Positions 11,968-23,640 of a DNA stretch of 64,000 bases are shown piece by piece. The translations under genes were made by a program, and so were the position numbers. Position 1 is the first letter of the stretch. The number at the start of each line of letters is the position of its first letter. Source of the stretch: Allantophomopsis cytisporea (lineage: Eukaryota; Ascomycota; Leotiomycetes; Phacidiales; Phacidiaceae); contig CP103024.1 of NCBI GenBank assembly GCA_024752435.1, forward strand, positions 1,178,001 through 1,242,000. The letters are read 5' to 3'. The notes below the pieces were generated by a model. It saw only the letters and a program-made list of their open reading frames with translations. It was not told the origin of the DNA and searched no databases.

Positions 11968-13629
11968 ATGCCAGAACCAATGGAAATTACTGGGAGGCCA
12001 CGCAGAAACACGCTTCCATCTCTGGTCGTATCGGAAAATGAATTCCCAGAGAGTGAACCTAAACGTCGACGCCGAGGAAGTGTCGGCGCGAGACCGCAAG
12101 GCATCGACAAGACACGTGATGCTTTACGACCAATATTCCCTAATGTCATTAAAGAGCGAAAGCTCTCACGTCGTCGCAAGGATACGGAGCCTGTTTCACA
12201 CTTATCGAAGACTGGGATCTTGAAATTTATTCCTTTGGGAAGACGAGGACCAGACATGTCCTTCGATACGAATAATCCAGTCGATAGCCTGATTGAGAGA
12301 ATGCAGCAAAGCTTTCATATCATAGACACAGTTCAGAAAGTTCCTGTGCATGTACGGATCCCAGATGTTTATCAACTTTCAATGGCGTCATACTGCGAAG
12401 AGTTCTTTGAAACAAGAGAACAGCCAGATGTAATCCCATATCGAAAAGGCTTCCAAGCGTCGGCGCTTATCAAATCGGGGGCTCTAGACTACGCTGATTT
12501 ACAAGAGTGTGATCTTGACGATCCTATCCACCCCATATTCCAAGAGAACAACTGGACCGACACCCCAGCACACATCTACCAAACCATCCAACCCGCTCTC
12601 CGCCTTGCCACGAAATTCCTTACCACGCCATACTGCATGCAATACTGGCTCACGATCCTCCGTGGCAATCGTGAATACTGCACTTTCACATCAGCGATTC
12701 AGAGAACCCCCTGCAACCGCATATCACGCGACGTTCCTATCACGCCCTCCCTCGCAAGCTCAACAATCAAAGATCTCATCAGCCTTGCACCCACAATAGA
12801 CCTCCAGTTCCACACTTTAACCAGTGAGTTTTACGGCAAGACAGACGGCCACAACTGCCACACCTCACACACGCACCTGCACACCGAGACATCCCATGCA
12901 TCGCCATATGTCAAGCCACACATCCATATCCATACAGATTTCTACACAGCGGCACAAAAGATCTCCGAGACACGCTTCCCCGATCGCGCACAGGTCCTGC
13001 GCTTCTCACTTTTCCTCGCCGTCCTGCTGCTACACGAGCTAGCGCACGTCGTCGAGATGACGCAGCAGCCACCCCACAACGTAGGCCGTCAGGAGGATTT
13101 TATGTATGGACACCCCGTCGCGGAGGCTGGCCGCGCCTGGGAAATGCAGATGTTGGGCGGCGTGCTGGAGCCGATCAATGTGCGGTGCGATGCGCTGAAC
13201 GGCCTTGCGGTCAAGGACTGGCCTACGTCCGCGTGTCGCAGCATTAGGGATCTTGAGCGGCCGGCTGATGGGAGGGAGTTCGTTACGGTGAACATGCGGT
13301 ATGTGGGCCAGCTTTTTCGCAAGAGCTTTTGGAAGGGTATTGAGGCTGCGCCGCTGGATGCGCCCGGTCTGCTGTACATACCTCGTGATGGTGTCTCTGG
13401 GATTGGGGCGCCAATGTGTAGTACGGCTAAGGAGGGGGAGTTTGAGGTTCTGGTTGAGGAGGGGAGTGATGAACGTTTGAGGGGCGTTCTGAGGGAAATT
13501 CTGAGGGAGAGCATTAAAGTTGGGGACCGGACTGGTGTTAGGGGGACTGGGAGGTCAAGAGTTTCGAAGAAGCGGGATCGCAAGATTGGACTTGGATGTT
13601 CACGGAGGCTTATTAGAGCGAGGTGTTAG
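11968..13629 (+). CDS. Uncharacterised zincin-like protein with HELAH motif
   Basis: Single-exon gene of 553 residues that I cannot assign to a named family. It has a basic N-terminus (PKRRRRGSVG, possible nuclear signal) and a cysteine-containing middle. A hydrophobic helix leads straight into HELAH (356-360) in SLFLAVLLLHELAHVVEM. Downstream is EAGRAWEMQMLGG (from 386). HExxH followed by an acidic EAGxxWE segment is the layout of gluzincin metalloproteases and recurs in uncharacterised fungal proteins, so a zinc peptidase activity is plausible but unproven. The C-terminus is Arg/Lys-rich. Several His-rich stretches (HTHLHTETSH, HIHIHTD) may also bind metal. The start is the first ATG of the open frame, although out-of-frame ATGs lie just upstream. 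Confidence 0.75.
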   Translation: MPEPMEITGRPRRNTLPSLVVSENEFPESEPKRRRRGSVGARPQGIDKTRDALRPIFPNVIKERKLSRRRKDTEPVSHLSKTGILKFIPLGRRGPDMSFDTNNPVDSLIERMQQSFHIIDTVQKVPVHVRIPDVYQLSMASYCEEFFETREQPDVIPYRKGFQASALIKSGALDYADLQECDLDDPIHPIFQENNWTDTPAHIYQTIQPALRLATKFLTTPYCMQYWLTILRGNREYCTFTSAIQRTPCNRISRDVPITPSLASSTIKDLISLAPTIDLQFHTLTSEFYGKTDGHNCHTSHTHLHTETSHASPYVKPHIHIHTDFYTAAQKISETRFPDRAQVLRFSLFLAVLLLHELAHVVEMTQQPPHNVGRQEDFMYGHPVAEAGRAWEMQMLGGVLEPINVRCDALNGLAVKDWPTSACRSIRDLERPADGREFVTVNMRYVGQLFRKSFWKGIEAAPLDAPGLLYIPRDGVSGIGAPMCSTAKEGEFEVLVEEGSDERLRGVLREILRESIKVGDRTGVRGTGRSRVSKKRDRKIGLGCSRRLIRARC

Positions 13630-13861
13630 TTGCGTTTGTGATTTGTTTTGATGATACCTATGTTAGTCTTGTGGGTTAGAGGACATCATGTTGCAAAGGT
13701 ATATAGACCCGAGTTCAGAATGCACGAGTAAATGAATTGCATCTTCAGTCACAATCAGATATCAGGACCGCAAAAAATAATTGTTTACAATTGTCAATCT
13801 ATCAATCTTGATCATGAAAATCGTCTATTCATTGAAAACTAGGAGCCTTCCCTCTAAACAT

Positions 13862-14960
13862 CTACTCATCATCGCCGAAGAAAACCTTAACTGGCAACCA
13901 AGCATCACCACAGACCTTGAAGCGCTCCTTAAGGCCATCAATAGTAGCCATCTCCTCATCGGTGAGACTCCAGCCATCGAGCTGGAAGTTTTGCACAACA
14001 CGGTCCTTGTTGACAGTCTTTGGGATGACGGACCAGCCGTGCTGGAGACCCCATACCAGCAGCACCTGCTGTACGGTCTTGCCCTTGTTCTCTGCCAGCT
14101 TGAGCAGGTTCTGGTTCTTGTAGAGTGGGGAATCGGTTGAGCCCAAGCATGAGTAACCTGTGGTGTGGATGCCCTTCGATGTGTTGTATGCCACAAGCTT
14201 TGGGGATGGGTTGTTTGGATGCAGCTCGATTTGGTTGACTGCTGGGACGATCTAGGTTGATAGTTAGTACTCGTTCAAGTTAATCATGACACACACCAGC
14301 TCAGCCAGCAAAGTAAAGAAAAAGCGGAGAAAACGGAATATTAGTACATACCTTGGTGCTAGGGTCATTCAACAAGATCTCCAAGTTCTTAATTCCGAAG
14401 TTCGAAACACCAATGTTCTTCGCACGTCCAGTCGCTGGAATCTTCTGCATCTCCCTCCACGTATCAACAAAGGTCCAGTCAGGGTAATGCTTCTTAAGAT
14501 CAGTGGGATCGGTAGAAGAAGGCCAGTGCATCAGGTAGAGATCAACATAATCGACGCCCAAGGACTTCAAGGACGACTCAATACCCTCTTCCACACGCTT
14601 GTGCCATGGGTTGTCAAGCTTCGTAGTAATCCAGATCTCCTCGCGTGGAACTCCAGAGAGCTTGATGCCCTCGCCTACTTCGGCCTCATTGCCGTAGGCC
14701 AATGCAGTGTCGATGTGGCGGTAGCCGGCACGAAGAGCAGCTTCCACGGCGAACTTTACTTCGTTGGGCTTCGATTGCCAGGTTCCGAGACCGACGGCAG
14801 GAATCTTGTCGCCCGTGTTGAGGGTGTAAGTCTTACTACAAAATGTGAGCACATATTTTGAAAGGTCTGAGTGAGGATGAGAGGGAGAGCAGAGAAATCG
14901 GGACAGAATATGGGGGAGAGGCGCATTGTGTACTTACGTGGTGTTCTTAATTGAAGCCAT
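13862..14960 (-). CDS. Aldo-keto reductase (GCY1/glycerol dehydrogenase-like)
   Basis: NADPH-dependent aldo-keto reductase. Exons 14960-14938 (only 23 nt), 14835-14352 and 14251-13862 make 298 residues. The catalytic tetrad is in place: Asp50 and Tyr55 (HIDTALAYGNE), Lys80 (ITTKLDN) and His111 (LYLMHWPSS). The cofactor-binding C-terminal signature VIPKTVNKDRVVQNF is present. Length and motifs fit fungal GCY1/GLD-type enzymes acting on aldehydes or dihydroxyacetone/glycerol; the precise substrate is open. The upstream region holds a (CGAAA)4 run and an A/C-rich promoter. Confidence 0.93.
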
Positions 14961-16459
14961 GATTGCTATGTTTCTATATAGTGCTTGGGATGTTGTATGA
15001 GAGGAATTGAACAGCAAGAGATTGATGAGATGTGGAGAAGATGTGAAGTGAATAAAAGATTTGGGCAGTGAGAAGTACTTATGTGGTGTATGGATGTGAA
15101 TATGCCCCTCCACCTTTTGCCAATAGTCAGGCACAGCAAGTGGCAGGTCGGGCAGGTCGGCCAAGCACTACATGCTGCACCGAACGAAACGAAACGAAAC
15201 GAAACCCACACTTCACTTACAACAATGACGACGGATAAAGCTCAAGCTCTCCCACCCCCAGTCATCAGTGCACAGTTGGAAATGCCGTCTCATTAATACT
15301 TAACAGCCACTTCAGCCCACTCCAACCATTGTGAAGTCCTTGCTATCCATCACCAAACACCAAATGTTCGTCCATAACTGCAAGTCCTAACCCACCCAAT
15401 GGCATCAAAGCATGTCACTCAATCTAACACAAAAGCAGTAGAAACCCACATCACCAATGCAATATTCAAACACAAAGTGCTCTCGGACTATCGTTCTGCC
15501 TCGAGCAAAAGAGTCGCGGCGTAAGTGAGGGGCAAAATGGGACTCTGGCGCGGGATTTCAGTGGGGTTAGAGCTTCCATGCCCCAGCAACTTGACGTTGC
15601 CTTTAGGCTAAAGTGGGATTTACCAGCCATGCAGCCGGGCTAAGGATGGTACTGCCCCATGCAGTTGAAGCGCGCGAATCAAGAGACTTTGGAGATACTC
15701 AGGGTATGTTGACGTATTTGGCATTCCACTGACAGAGTTAGTGAGGATCGAGGAGAGGGAGACGAAGCTGAAGCGTGGCTATGAGTGCATAAAGTATTCC
15801 GTAACGCGAGTATATTTTGACTTTGAACTTAGCCTTATCCTATGAATGCTTATTCCTTCTACAATAGCCAGAATTGGGAGTCTGGATATTCTATGTGAGT
15901 TGGACTTCGTCTTGATAGAGCACATGACATATATGCTGCTGCACCAAATGTTGTTGGATATCTATCTCAGGTGGATAAGATGTATTTCCATACTTTGCCA
16001 AATTTCTAGTGTAGACCGAAGTGGTCAGAATGTCAACACGATTGAAGTGTGAATTTCGAGTCTACTAGAATATGACGGACAAAGTCTCAGTCTCGGAGGT
16101 GATGTTCCGAGGGCGGCATACTGTATGTATTTTTCAGAACCCGAAACATTCAGATGTCGTATCAGAGCTTTCGAGTATCTTAGCCAGATATTCAGGATAG
16201 CTAGGCTGAAGCATCAACACCATATCTAAAGATGAATCCCGTAGCAGGAGGTAGGCATACCACAGTCCCACCTCGCATCAACGACCTCCGAGACCAAACC
16301 CCGGGCTCCGCCCCGCCACCGCTCCGCTGTAATCGATAAGTGAGTTACTTCTCAAGCTCTCGAGGTCTCAGTGTAGCACAGCAATAGCAATCCAAGGCCG
16401 CGGCATACGCATCACCAAAGAGCAATCGTGCAATTCGGTTTCACTAGCTCGTTCCTCGA
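14961..16459. other. Intergenic region
   Basis: 1.5 kb between the divergent aldo-keto reductase and FAM192A-like genes. It contains (CGAAA)4 near 15184 and AGGGG/CCCCA-type stress-like boxes around 15590-15660. No gene recognised. Confidence 0.55.
15184..15205. repeat. (CGAAA)4 short tandem repeat
   Basis: Four pentamer units in the aldo-keto reductase upstream region. Confidence 0.9.
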
Positions 16460-17338
16460 ATGTCATCCGGCTTCGTCTCAGGCGGGACATCCGAAGCGCC
16501 CATCCAACGCAGCGACGAATGGCTAGCAGCGCAACGGGAGATCGACTCGAACATCGTAGCCAAACAAGAGGCTGCGCGGGCGAGTGAAGGAAAGAGTCTG
16601 TACGAGACACTCCAGGCGAACAAAGGTGTGTATTCCAGTCTGCAGTATCCCACCTTCATGCAATCGCATGCATAAAACCAGCATCTTCTGATCTGGGCGT
16701 TGTGGTGGACTTGAGACAAAAGCTGATGGAGGATGAATAGCCGCGAAAGAAGATGCCTTTGCCGAAGCCTCAAAGCTGAAGAATCAATTCCGGTCGCTGG
16801 ACGAAGATGAGATCTCGTTTCTGGATAGCGTGGCTGAGGGGGCGCGGGCGGAAGACGAGCGTGTGAGGCGGGAGACGAGGGAGGGCTTGGAGGCGTTTAG
16901 GCGGCAGCAGGAGGAGATTGAGAAGGCTTCTAAGGGAGAGGGGGAGGATCTTGTGGTTCCTTCAACGGTTGATGCTGGGGGTGAATTGGATACGTGGTTG
17001 AGGTTGAGGAAGAGGAAGATGACGAAGGATAAGGAGGAAATGGGTAGGATTGTGAGGAGGAAGCTAGATTAAATACTGCAATTAATACTGACGCTAGCTC
17101 TGGCAATAAAGTGCAGGATGCGGAGGCAGCCACTGAGAAAAAGGCTGCGGATGGTGGAAAGGAGACTGGAATTGTAAATATGACTTCTGCTAAGACAGAG
17201 ACTGCGCCTGTTTCCAATGAGGAGGTGCCTGTCAAAAAGGCAAAGGTCGAAGATTCAAAAGAAAAGAATACAGCGACGAAGACTAAAGGAAGCGGACTGG
17301 GATTGGTAGCGTACGGATCCGACTCGGACGATGAATAA
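16460..17338 (+). CDS. FAM192A/PIP30 (NIP30) N-domain protein
   Basis: Homologue of the nuclear proteasome-activator PA28-gamma-interacting protein FAM192A/PIP30. Exons 16460-16625, 16741-17051 and 17117-17338 make 232 residues. The N-terminal NIP30 block is visible: a start in SSGFVSGG, then QRSDEWLAAQ, then the helix ending SLDEDEISFLDSVAEGARAE. The C-terminus GLGLVAYGSDSDDE is the family's acidic tail, with CK2-type sites. The second intron (65 nt, GTGAGG donor, CTGAC branch) is inferred because the upstream frame stops at 17070-17072 while the downstream frame is clearly coding. The middle is low-complexity Lys/Glu/Ala. Confidence 0.82.
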
Positions 17339-18159
17339 AACTGCATTGGGGCATGGCACATAGAAAGGCGTTCAAAGATATCCCCAAATGAAACTTCACA
17401 TCTCACATTCACAAGCAATATATACGCGTCATTTATATAGTTTCTTGAATTGATGTTGCAAATGTGCAACACTAGTACTGATACTCCTTGAACAAACAAC
17501 CCCACCCCGCATACCCAAGAAGCCAAAGCAACAAGCAGAATGGTCTCGTTTCTGTTGCCTGCTTGCTATTCGATGTCGTGGATCCCTAACTACAAACCAC
17601 AATATATGCACAGAAAACCTGAAACTTTAATCCTAACAAGCACAAGCAAAAAGTGAAATAGACTATGGAGGGTGAAAGTATTCTAGGATAGACGGGAAGC
17701 CCACCACACAACATTTATCTTTGGGGGTATGAATCTGACAAGGTATTTATGATATGAATTTGTGTCTGTGTGTGGCTGGTGGAAGGGTGGTGATGTGATG
17801 TAATGACAAGGAGAAATGTGAAAATCCGCAACGCCAGACTGCCAATATGACGAGGACCAAAACGACCAAACGCCATAATAAATCAAACATGGATTGCAAA
17901 GCAGAGCTAGGCAAACAATAAAGTGGTGACCTCCGGCACGCCTCATTCAAACGTAATTGAAACCCTTGTATCCCGTGCTAGAAGGTTGAGGAGTACCAAA
18001 ATCGATTGATCAAGGATGCCAATGGTATCAGAGAAAAGTCGTCGGTCTAAAATTCGTGAACGTGTCCATTCGTAGTCCATTGAAATAATGATCCGTGGGT
18101 ATCCAGCAAAGCAACAATATTTTGGTAGTTGTATGAGGATGTAAGTAGGTCTTTCACGA
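17339..18159. other. Convergent intergenic region
   Basis: 821 bp between the 3' ends of the FAM192A-like and cyclin genes. Only short AT-rich frames; nothing recognised. Confidence 0.6.
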
Positions 18160-19875
18160 CTACCGCGTGGAAGAGTGAAGAGCAGTGGTGACATCAACAC
18201 CAAGGGATTCGGCATGCCTCTTAGCCCACTGACGTGTAAGGATAGATGCTGTTTTGTTGATTAACAAATTGTCTCTCGAACAAGGTGGATATGAACATAC
18301 CCTTAAGGAACTTTTTGCTAGCATACTTCTTGAAGAATGCCTCGTGAACAACAGGTCTGGCCAGGTAATCAACCATAAGCTTGAAGACTGGTTCGATCTC
18401 TTCCTCGCTGTAGCCAGCGTAATGAGTGAGAGTGGCATCCTAGAACAATTAGCTAGATGAATATAAGATTGTTGTTGTCTATGCACTTACCCATTCACCT
18501 CTCTCCAAGATCATTCTCGCTAGGTACATTGAGGAAGCAGCAACGTGACTTGGTAGGTAGCTCATGAAGCGATGGTCAAGAAGAGAGATCTCCATGAGGT
18601 ACTTGCCCAAAGTACGAGTTTGGATGTCGTAATTGTCGGCCTTGGAAATACGTCTCAGGAAGTTCATTGGATTTGGGTAGCTGAGGTCGTAGTTAAGAGC
18701 AGATAAGACATATCTCTCAGCACTGAGGATCTCGGCCTCAGTGAAACCATCGTCGGCAACGTGTCTAAAGTTGGCAACGTGAGGGGAGAGGACCTCTTCG
18801 TACTTGGAGGCGATGAACATGGCAGTGACACCAACAAGTTGAAGACGGTCAAGTTGGACAACCTTTGCAGAAAGGAAACGGTCGATGATGTTGACGGCCA
18901 GGAAGAGAGTTTCTGGGAGGAGGTGGAAACGAGTGTGAACCTCAATGAGCCAGTCGACCAAAATACCACGCATCTTCCATTCAAGGTCTTCCTGGTGATC
19001 CATGTAGTCGGCATTTGGGAGAGTGGCAATCTCAAGCTCCTTAAGGTATTCGAAAATCTCAACGACATACTCAGCAACCATAAGTGGGTCATCAAGGTCT
19101 TCGGCGTCGAGGTCTGGGACTTCTTCGGTCTCTGGTGGTGTCACGATGGTCTTGGTCTTGGTCTTATTGTCTGCTGGCTCTTGTTCGATCTTGTTCTCGT
19201 CCTTCACTGGTTCCTCCTTAAGCTCTGGAAGGGATTGTTTCTTTGACACTGGCTCCTTCTTCTCTACAATTGGTTCCTCCTTCTTGACCTGTGCATTGCG
19301 TTCCGAAAGGGGTGCAGTTCTTGGCTTCTTTTGAGCAGGAAGAATGGCTCCTGGACCGCTTCGTTCGCTTCGCTTTTCGGCAGTGGGCTTCTTGGTGAGG
19401 TCCTTGCTAGCAGGGACTGGCTTTGCGTTTGCTCTGGGCATGCTCTTGTGGGTTCCTGCTGGGTGTGCCTTCGAGACTAGACCTTTGCTTGAAGCAGCCT
19501 TCTTACCCTCCTTATTCTCGGCCGCCTCGCCCTTTGTAACGTTGCTGACATCGCCAAGTGCTGCACGCTTTCGAAGAGGTTGTGGGTTGGCACTGGCTGT
19601 GGATTTCTTTGATGGTAATGGCTTTTGAATGTTGGCCTTGGTAGCAATGTCGTCCATACTCAGGGCAGCAGCCTTTGCTCTCGTCAAGCGGGTCGTAGCC
19701 GCAGCGACATTCTCATTGTTCTCATCATTAACAACACGTTGTCTGACGGCACGGGCCTGAAACAGAATAGGTTAGTGGTGTGAACAAAGGATACATAGGT
19801 GTAGAACCCATTGGCACTTCATTGACTATCTGATGGTGAAGCAAACAAATAACATAGGTGACTTACTGGAGGCAT
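18160..19875 (-). CDS. G2/mitotic-specific B-type cyclin
   Basis: Regulatory subunit of Cdk1 (Clb/NIME/Cdc13 type). Exons 19875-19867 (9 nt, codons M-P-P only), 19756-18491, 18439-18301 and 18248-18160 make 500 residues. The destruction box for APC/C is at 67-75 (RAALGDVSN). A Lys/Glu/Pro-rich linker leads to the cyclin N box (MRGILVDWLIEVHTRFHLLPETLF) and the cyclin C box (DATLTHYAGYSEEEIEPVFKL). The tiny first exon is set by the only ATG with a good GTAAGT donor that keeps phase. Because it is a target class of MBF or later mitotic factors, the palindromic ACGCGT site at 20630-20643 is of interest. Confidence 0.95.
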
Positions 19876-21445
19876 CTTGCCTATAGGATGTGAAAAGCTG
19901 ATGAGTTTGGGGAAGGATGTCGAAAGTGCTATTCTGTGCAGATTTTGTCAGCTTTGCCAGTGTGCGCGTTGACGAGGTTCACGGCAGTGAGGCTTCGCGT
20001 TGTTGGTAGAAGGATAATGGTATCAGAAGGTATAAACGCGAAGTTTGCGTATATCAGGCAACGTTGATTGACGAGGAAGAAGACCGACTCACAGTACGCG
20101 GAGTAGGGTATTCAGGTACTCTCTCTCTCGAGGTTAAAGGTGGGTCTGCCGTATATATTTGCAGAGCATAAACAGGCAGAACGAAATGTTTGCGGAGGGA
20201 TATCAAAGTCTGTTATGGGCCTTGTCGATTGTCCAAAATCCTCAATTCGAGAAAGATGATGTGGAGAGGCGTAGAGACACGAGAGTATACGTGTTGGAGT
20301 TGGCAGAGTGCGTAGGAGATTTGTTGTTGACAATTGAATGCAGAGGTTGGCGTAATGTGGATAGAGCGAGCTCTGAGCTTCGGAGTTCTCTTGGCGCGAC
20401 TTCTGCCTCAGGACTGGAACTTGTACGGACGCGAAATTTCGCGGTTCTACACGAAGATATACGGGAATGAGATATGAATTGATCGATGAAAGAAAGAGTC
20501 TGAATCTCGAAAAGAGAGCAGGATATCCTAGTGGGAAGACTGGCTACAAACGTGAAGATGGAGGAAGTATTCGAAGAGGGGGACGACTGGCGTTTTGTTG
20601 CTGAGGCTGTTGACCTAGCAACCATTAAAGTGAACGCGTTCACATAAATCACGTGCACAGCAATCAAGGCACACAGCAACGAGTCAGGGAGCAGTAAATT
20701 GCATCATGTTACTAAGGAGAGAAGATGATGCATCGAGATCTGGAGGATTCACTTTCAATTTCTAGAAAATCTCAACTATTCTCTTTGATAGATCCTCAGA
20801 ATTTCTCGTGACTTTATTTTTACTTGAAAACTTTGAAATTTTGGGATCGATTTATAAAAAATCTACGTTGGTCTTCAATTATATTTTGGGGAATATCCGG
20901 GACAAATTTCCGAACCCTTCCTTTCACTTGAAAGTAAACAAAACTGTGAGTAATATAGAAACCAAAGAAAGCATACAGTATTAGCTGGAAAACCATCTTT
21001 TTTGAGATTCTACGTAAATTCGTGATTAAAGCTGCTCTTTGTTTTGTTGTTATGGCCTCCTTACTTGTTTATACATGCCTATAGCGTGAATAATCCATTA
21101 TATATTATTCAGAACCACGGAAGCTGCACGATCATAACAAGAAGTTATATTGGTGAATCTCCAATCACCCCCTGCAGATTTATTCCTATTATGGTCGTAA
21201 GCACAGCTTACTTTGTACCGTGCGGCAGGCAAGCATATGAGGTTAAGTTTAGCTCAAGAGACCTTGGAGGCTGTTGATAAAAGTAATGCCCTACAGCCTC
21301 AGGCATATATAGTGGTAGCTAATCCATTCATGGTAATTCAGAAATTCGAAAGTCGTCGTCCATCTGAAATATCCAGCTCAACGCATCAGTATTCCCACGC
21401 ACAGCTACTCCCAATTGCGGATCAGCTGGGAAGAGGGGATCTAGA
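19876..21445. other. Intergenic region between cyclin B and uL2m genes
   Basis: 1.57 kb holding the promoters of two divergent genes. Overlapping frames on both strands at 20159-20679 look like chance. The right half is AT-rich. Confidence 0.55.
20630..20643. promoter_or_regulatory. Palindrome GTGAACGCGTTCAC containing an MCB box
   Basis: Perfect 14-bp palindrome centred on ACGCGT (20634-20639), the full MBF-type binding site. It lies about 760 bp upstream of the cyclin B start. A CACGTG E-box core follows at about 20650. Functional role is inferred. Confidence 0.45.
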
Positions 21446-22677
21446 ATGTTACAACCACGATTGCTGCTTCGGCAGGCACAACGCTCCACTGGCATAACTC
21501 TCCCAATCCGTCAACGGCTTCCACGAACATATGCCACCGTCGTCGAGCCCGTGAAGGTAGACTCTGCTGCAGATCTTTCAATCAACAATGCCTTTGCACC
21601 TCCACCTTCGGAAGTTGGTGGTGACGCCACATTTGCGATGCGAACATACACACCTCGAACGCCCGGTGTGCGACATCTCAAGCGACCGATCAACGATCAT
21701 TTGTGGAAGGGAAGACCATTTTTGCCATTGACGTTCGCGAAGAAGGGTCATGGCAAGGGAGGAAGAAACAACAGTGGACGAGTCACCATCAGACACCGTG
21801 GAGGTGGTCACAAGAGAAGAATCAGAACAGTCGACTTCGAACGCATGATTCCAGGAAAGCACACAGTCGAGCGCATTGAGCATGATCCAGGACGAACAGC
21901 ACACATTGCGCTCTTGAATAACGAGGCTACTGGCAAAAAGTCGTATATTGTTGCTGCGGAGGGTATGAGGGCGGGAGATGTTGTGCAGAGCTACCGCGCG
22001 GGTATTCCAAAAGATCTTCTGGACAGTATGGGAGGAAACGTCGATCCCGGTATGTTAGCAGCCAAGACTGCCTGGAGAGGCAACTGCTTGCCACTGCACA
22101 TGATTCCAGTTGGTACTATGGTGTACAATGTTGGATCCGCAAGCAACAGAGGCGCTGTATTCTGCAGAAGTGCTGGCACCTACGCCATTGTCATCTCGAA
22201 GGACGATGAGACCACCACTGGAGGTCAGAAGTACGTCAACGTCAGACTTCAGAGTGGAGAAATCAGAAAGGTCAGCAGATCAGCCTGCGCCACCATCGGT
22301 ATTGCAAGCAATCCGCACTACCAGCACACACAGCTTGGAAAAGCCGGTCGTAAGAGATGGCTTAACATCCGTCCTACTGTTCGTGGTCTTGCTATGAACG
22401 CTGGTATGTAACTTCTCGATTTACTGAGCATATTCATACTAAATTTTACACAGCCGATCATCCTCACGGTGGTGGACGTGGTAAATCCAAGGGTAACGTA
22501 GACCCAGTCAGTCCTTGGGGTATGCCGGTATGTTACAAAGCTTTCTCTCGCTTAGTTTCAAATACTGATTGTTTTTGTTAGGCCAAGGGAGGTTACAAGA
22601 CGCGCAAGGTGAACAAGCCAAACAAGTGGGTTGTTACTGCACGTGTACGCAACCAAGGAAAGAGAAGAGCGAAGTAA
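21446..22677 (+). CDS. RML2: Mitochondrial large-subunit ribosomal protein uL2m
   Basis: Mitochondrial ribosomal protein L2, near the peptidyl-transferase centre. Exons 21446-22403, 22454-22527 and 22582-22677 make 375 residues. The first about 30 residues form an Arg-rich, acid-free mitochondrial presequence. Then come uL2 blocks: GRNNSGRVTIRHRGGGHKRR, a KOW/SH3-like barrel, and the C-terminal loop MNAADHPHGGGRGKSKG with the family's conserved histidine. The end GKRRAK is typical. All exon phases close. Confidence 0.96.
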
Positions 22678-23640
22678 AGGAAGCGTTGTCCATGTATGAA
22701 TTCGAGTTCATTTTTTTTGACTTGATAAGATAAAGTGATGAAGTGAAGTATGGAAAATGTAAAGATATATTGTAGAAATAGTGAACATCGTGTATCCACG
22801 CCTCATCTTAAACCGCAACCTGTTATATGCATGTAATATTGGCAATTAGCTCAAAGGCTGTCAATGGGAGCGCCATTGAAGAGGCTTCGTCCGAAGCTGA
22901 ACAGTCTAATTTTACTCTCCTTAAAACCTATCATAGACACGAACTCAGCTGTGGTGCAACAGGCTTGTTCGGTGTGCAATGTTACTACAAATATAGTTAG
23001 TTCTCATTGAGAGGTGCTCGGTGAGGCGTACTGAAAGTAAAGGAAAGCTTTCTGTTAAGAAGATGTCATTTCGGTAAGAGACATATGAATTCCAAGAGCA
23101 TAACTCGAGTGCATGTGGTTCGAAATAAAAAGACTTAGGCAGCAGCAGCCTCGGCTTGAGGCAACGATGCTTAAAGGCAGCCTGTTGGTTTTGAGGCCGT
23201 GGATTGGCTAGATCTTATTTGTGCATTAAATGTTGAGGCTCTTTGACAAAGGCATGGAATTCAGGGCTGTATGCTGATGAGATATATGCTCGGTAAGCGA
23301 CAAACGCAATTCATAACCTGTTCAAGAGCGCACCACATATAGCATGTTCAGCCTCACTTCAATTTCCGGGACCACTGGCCGTTTAAAAACACGGCAGGGA
23401 ATTCGAAGTTGTGAAAAAGAGAATATTCAGTGAACCGACGATGAGATCCTCAGGCGGAAATAGTCAATGCATCCACAATTAATATTACGCCTAAACATAA
23501 ATACCTTCCAAGTAAAGGTGTGCACAATGAAGTGAAGGGTACACTAAATTTTATGCGATGCTGCATTTGCTCACATATTCTCACTGAGAAGCTCTTGAAA
23601 CCCGAAAAGGTAGCCTCCTGAGCATTCATAAGGGTATAAC
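22678..23640. other. Convergent intergenic region
   Basis: 963 bp between uL2m and TRL1 3' ends. No gene, repeat or RNA recognised. Confidence 0.6.

Noticed and set aside
18761..19246. 161-codon frame antisense to the cyclin
   Set aside because: Sense strand is unmistakable cyclin B.
20159..20679. Overlapping frames of about 100-145 codons on both strands
   Set aside because: No family features, mutual overlap, and position in the shared upstream region of cyclin B and uL2m.
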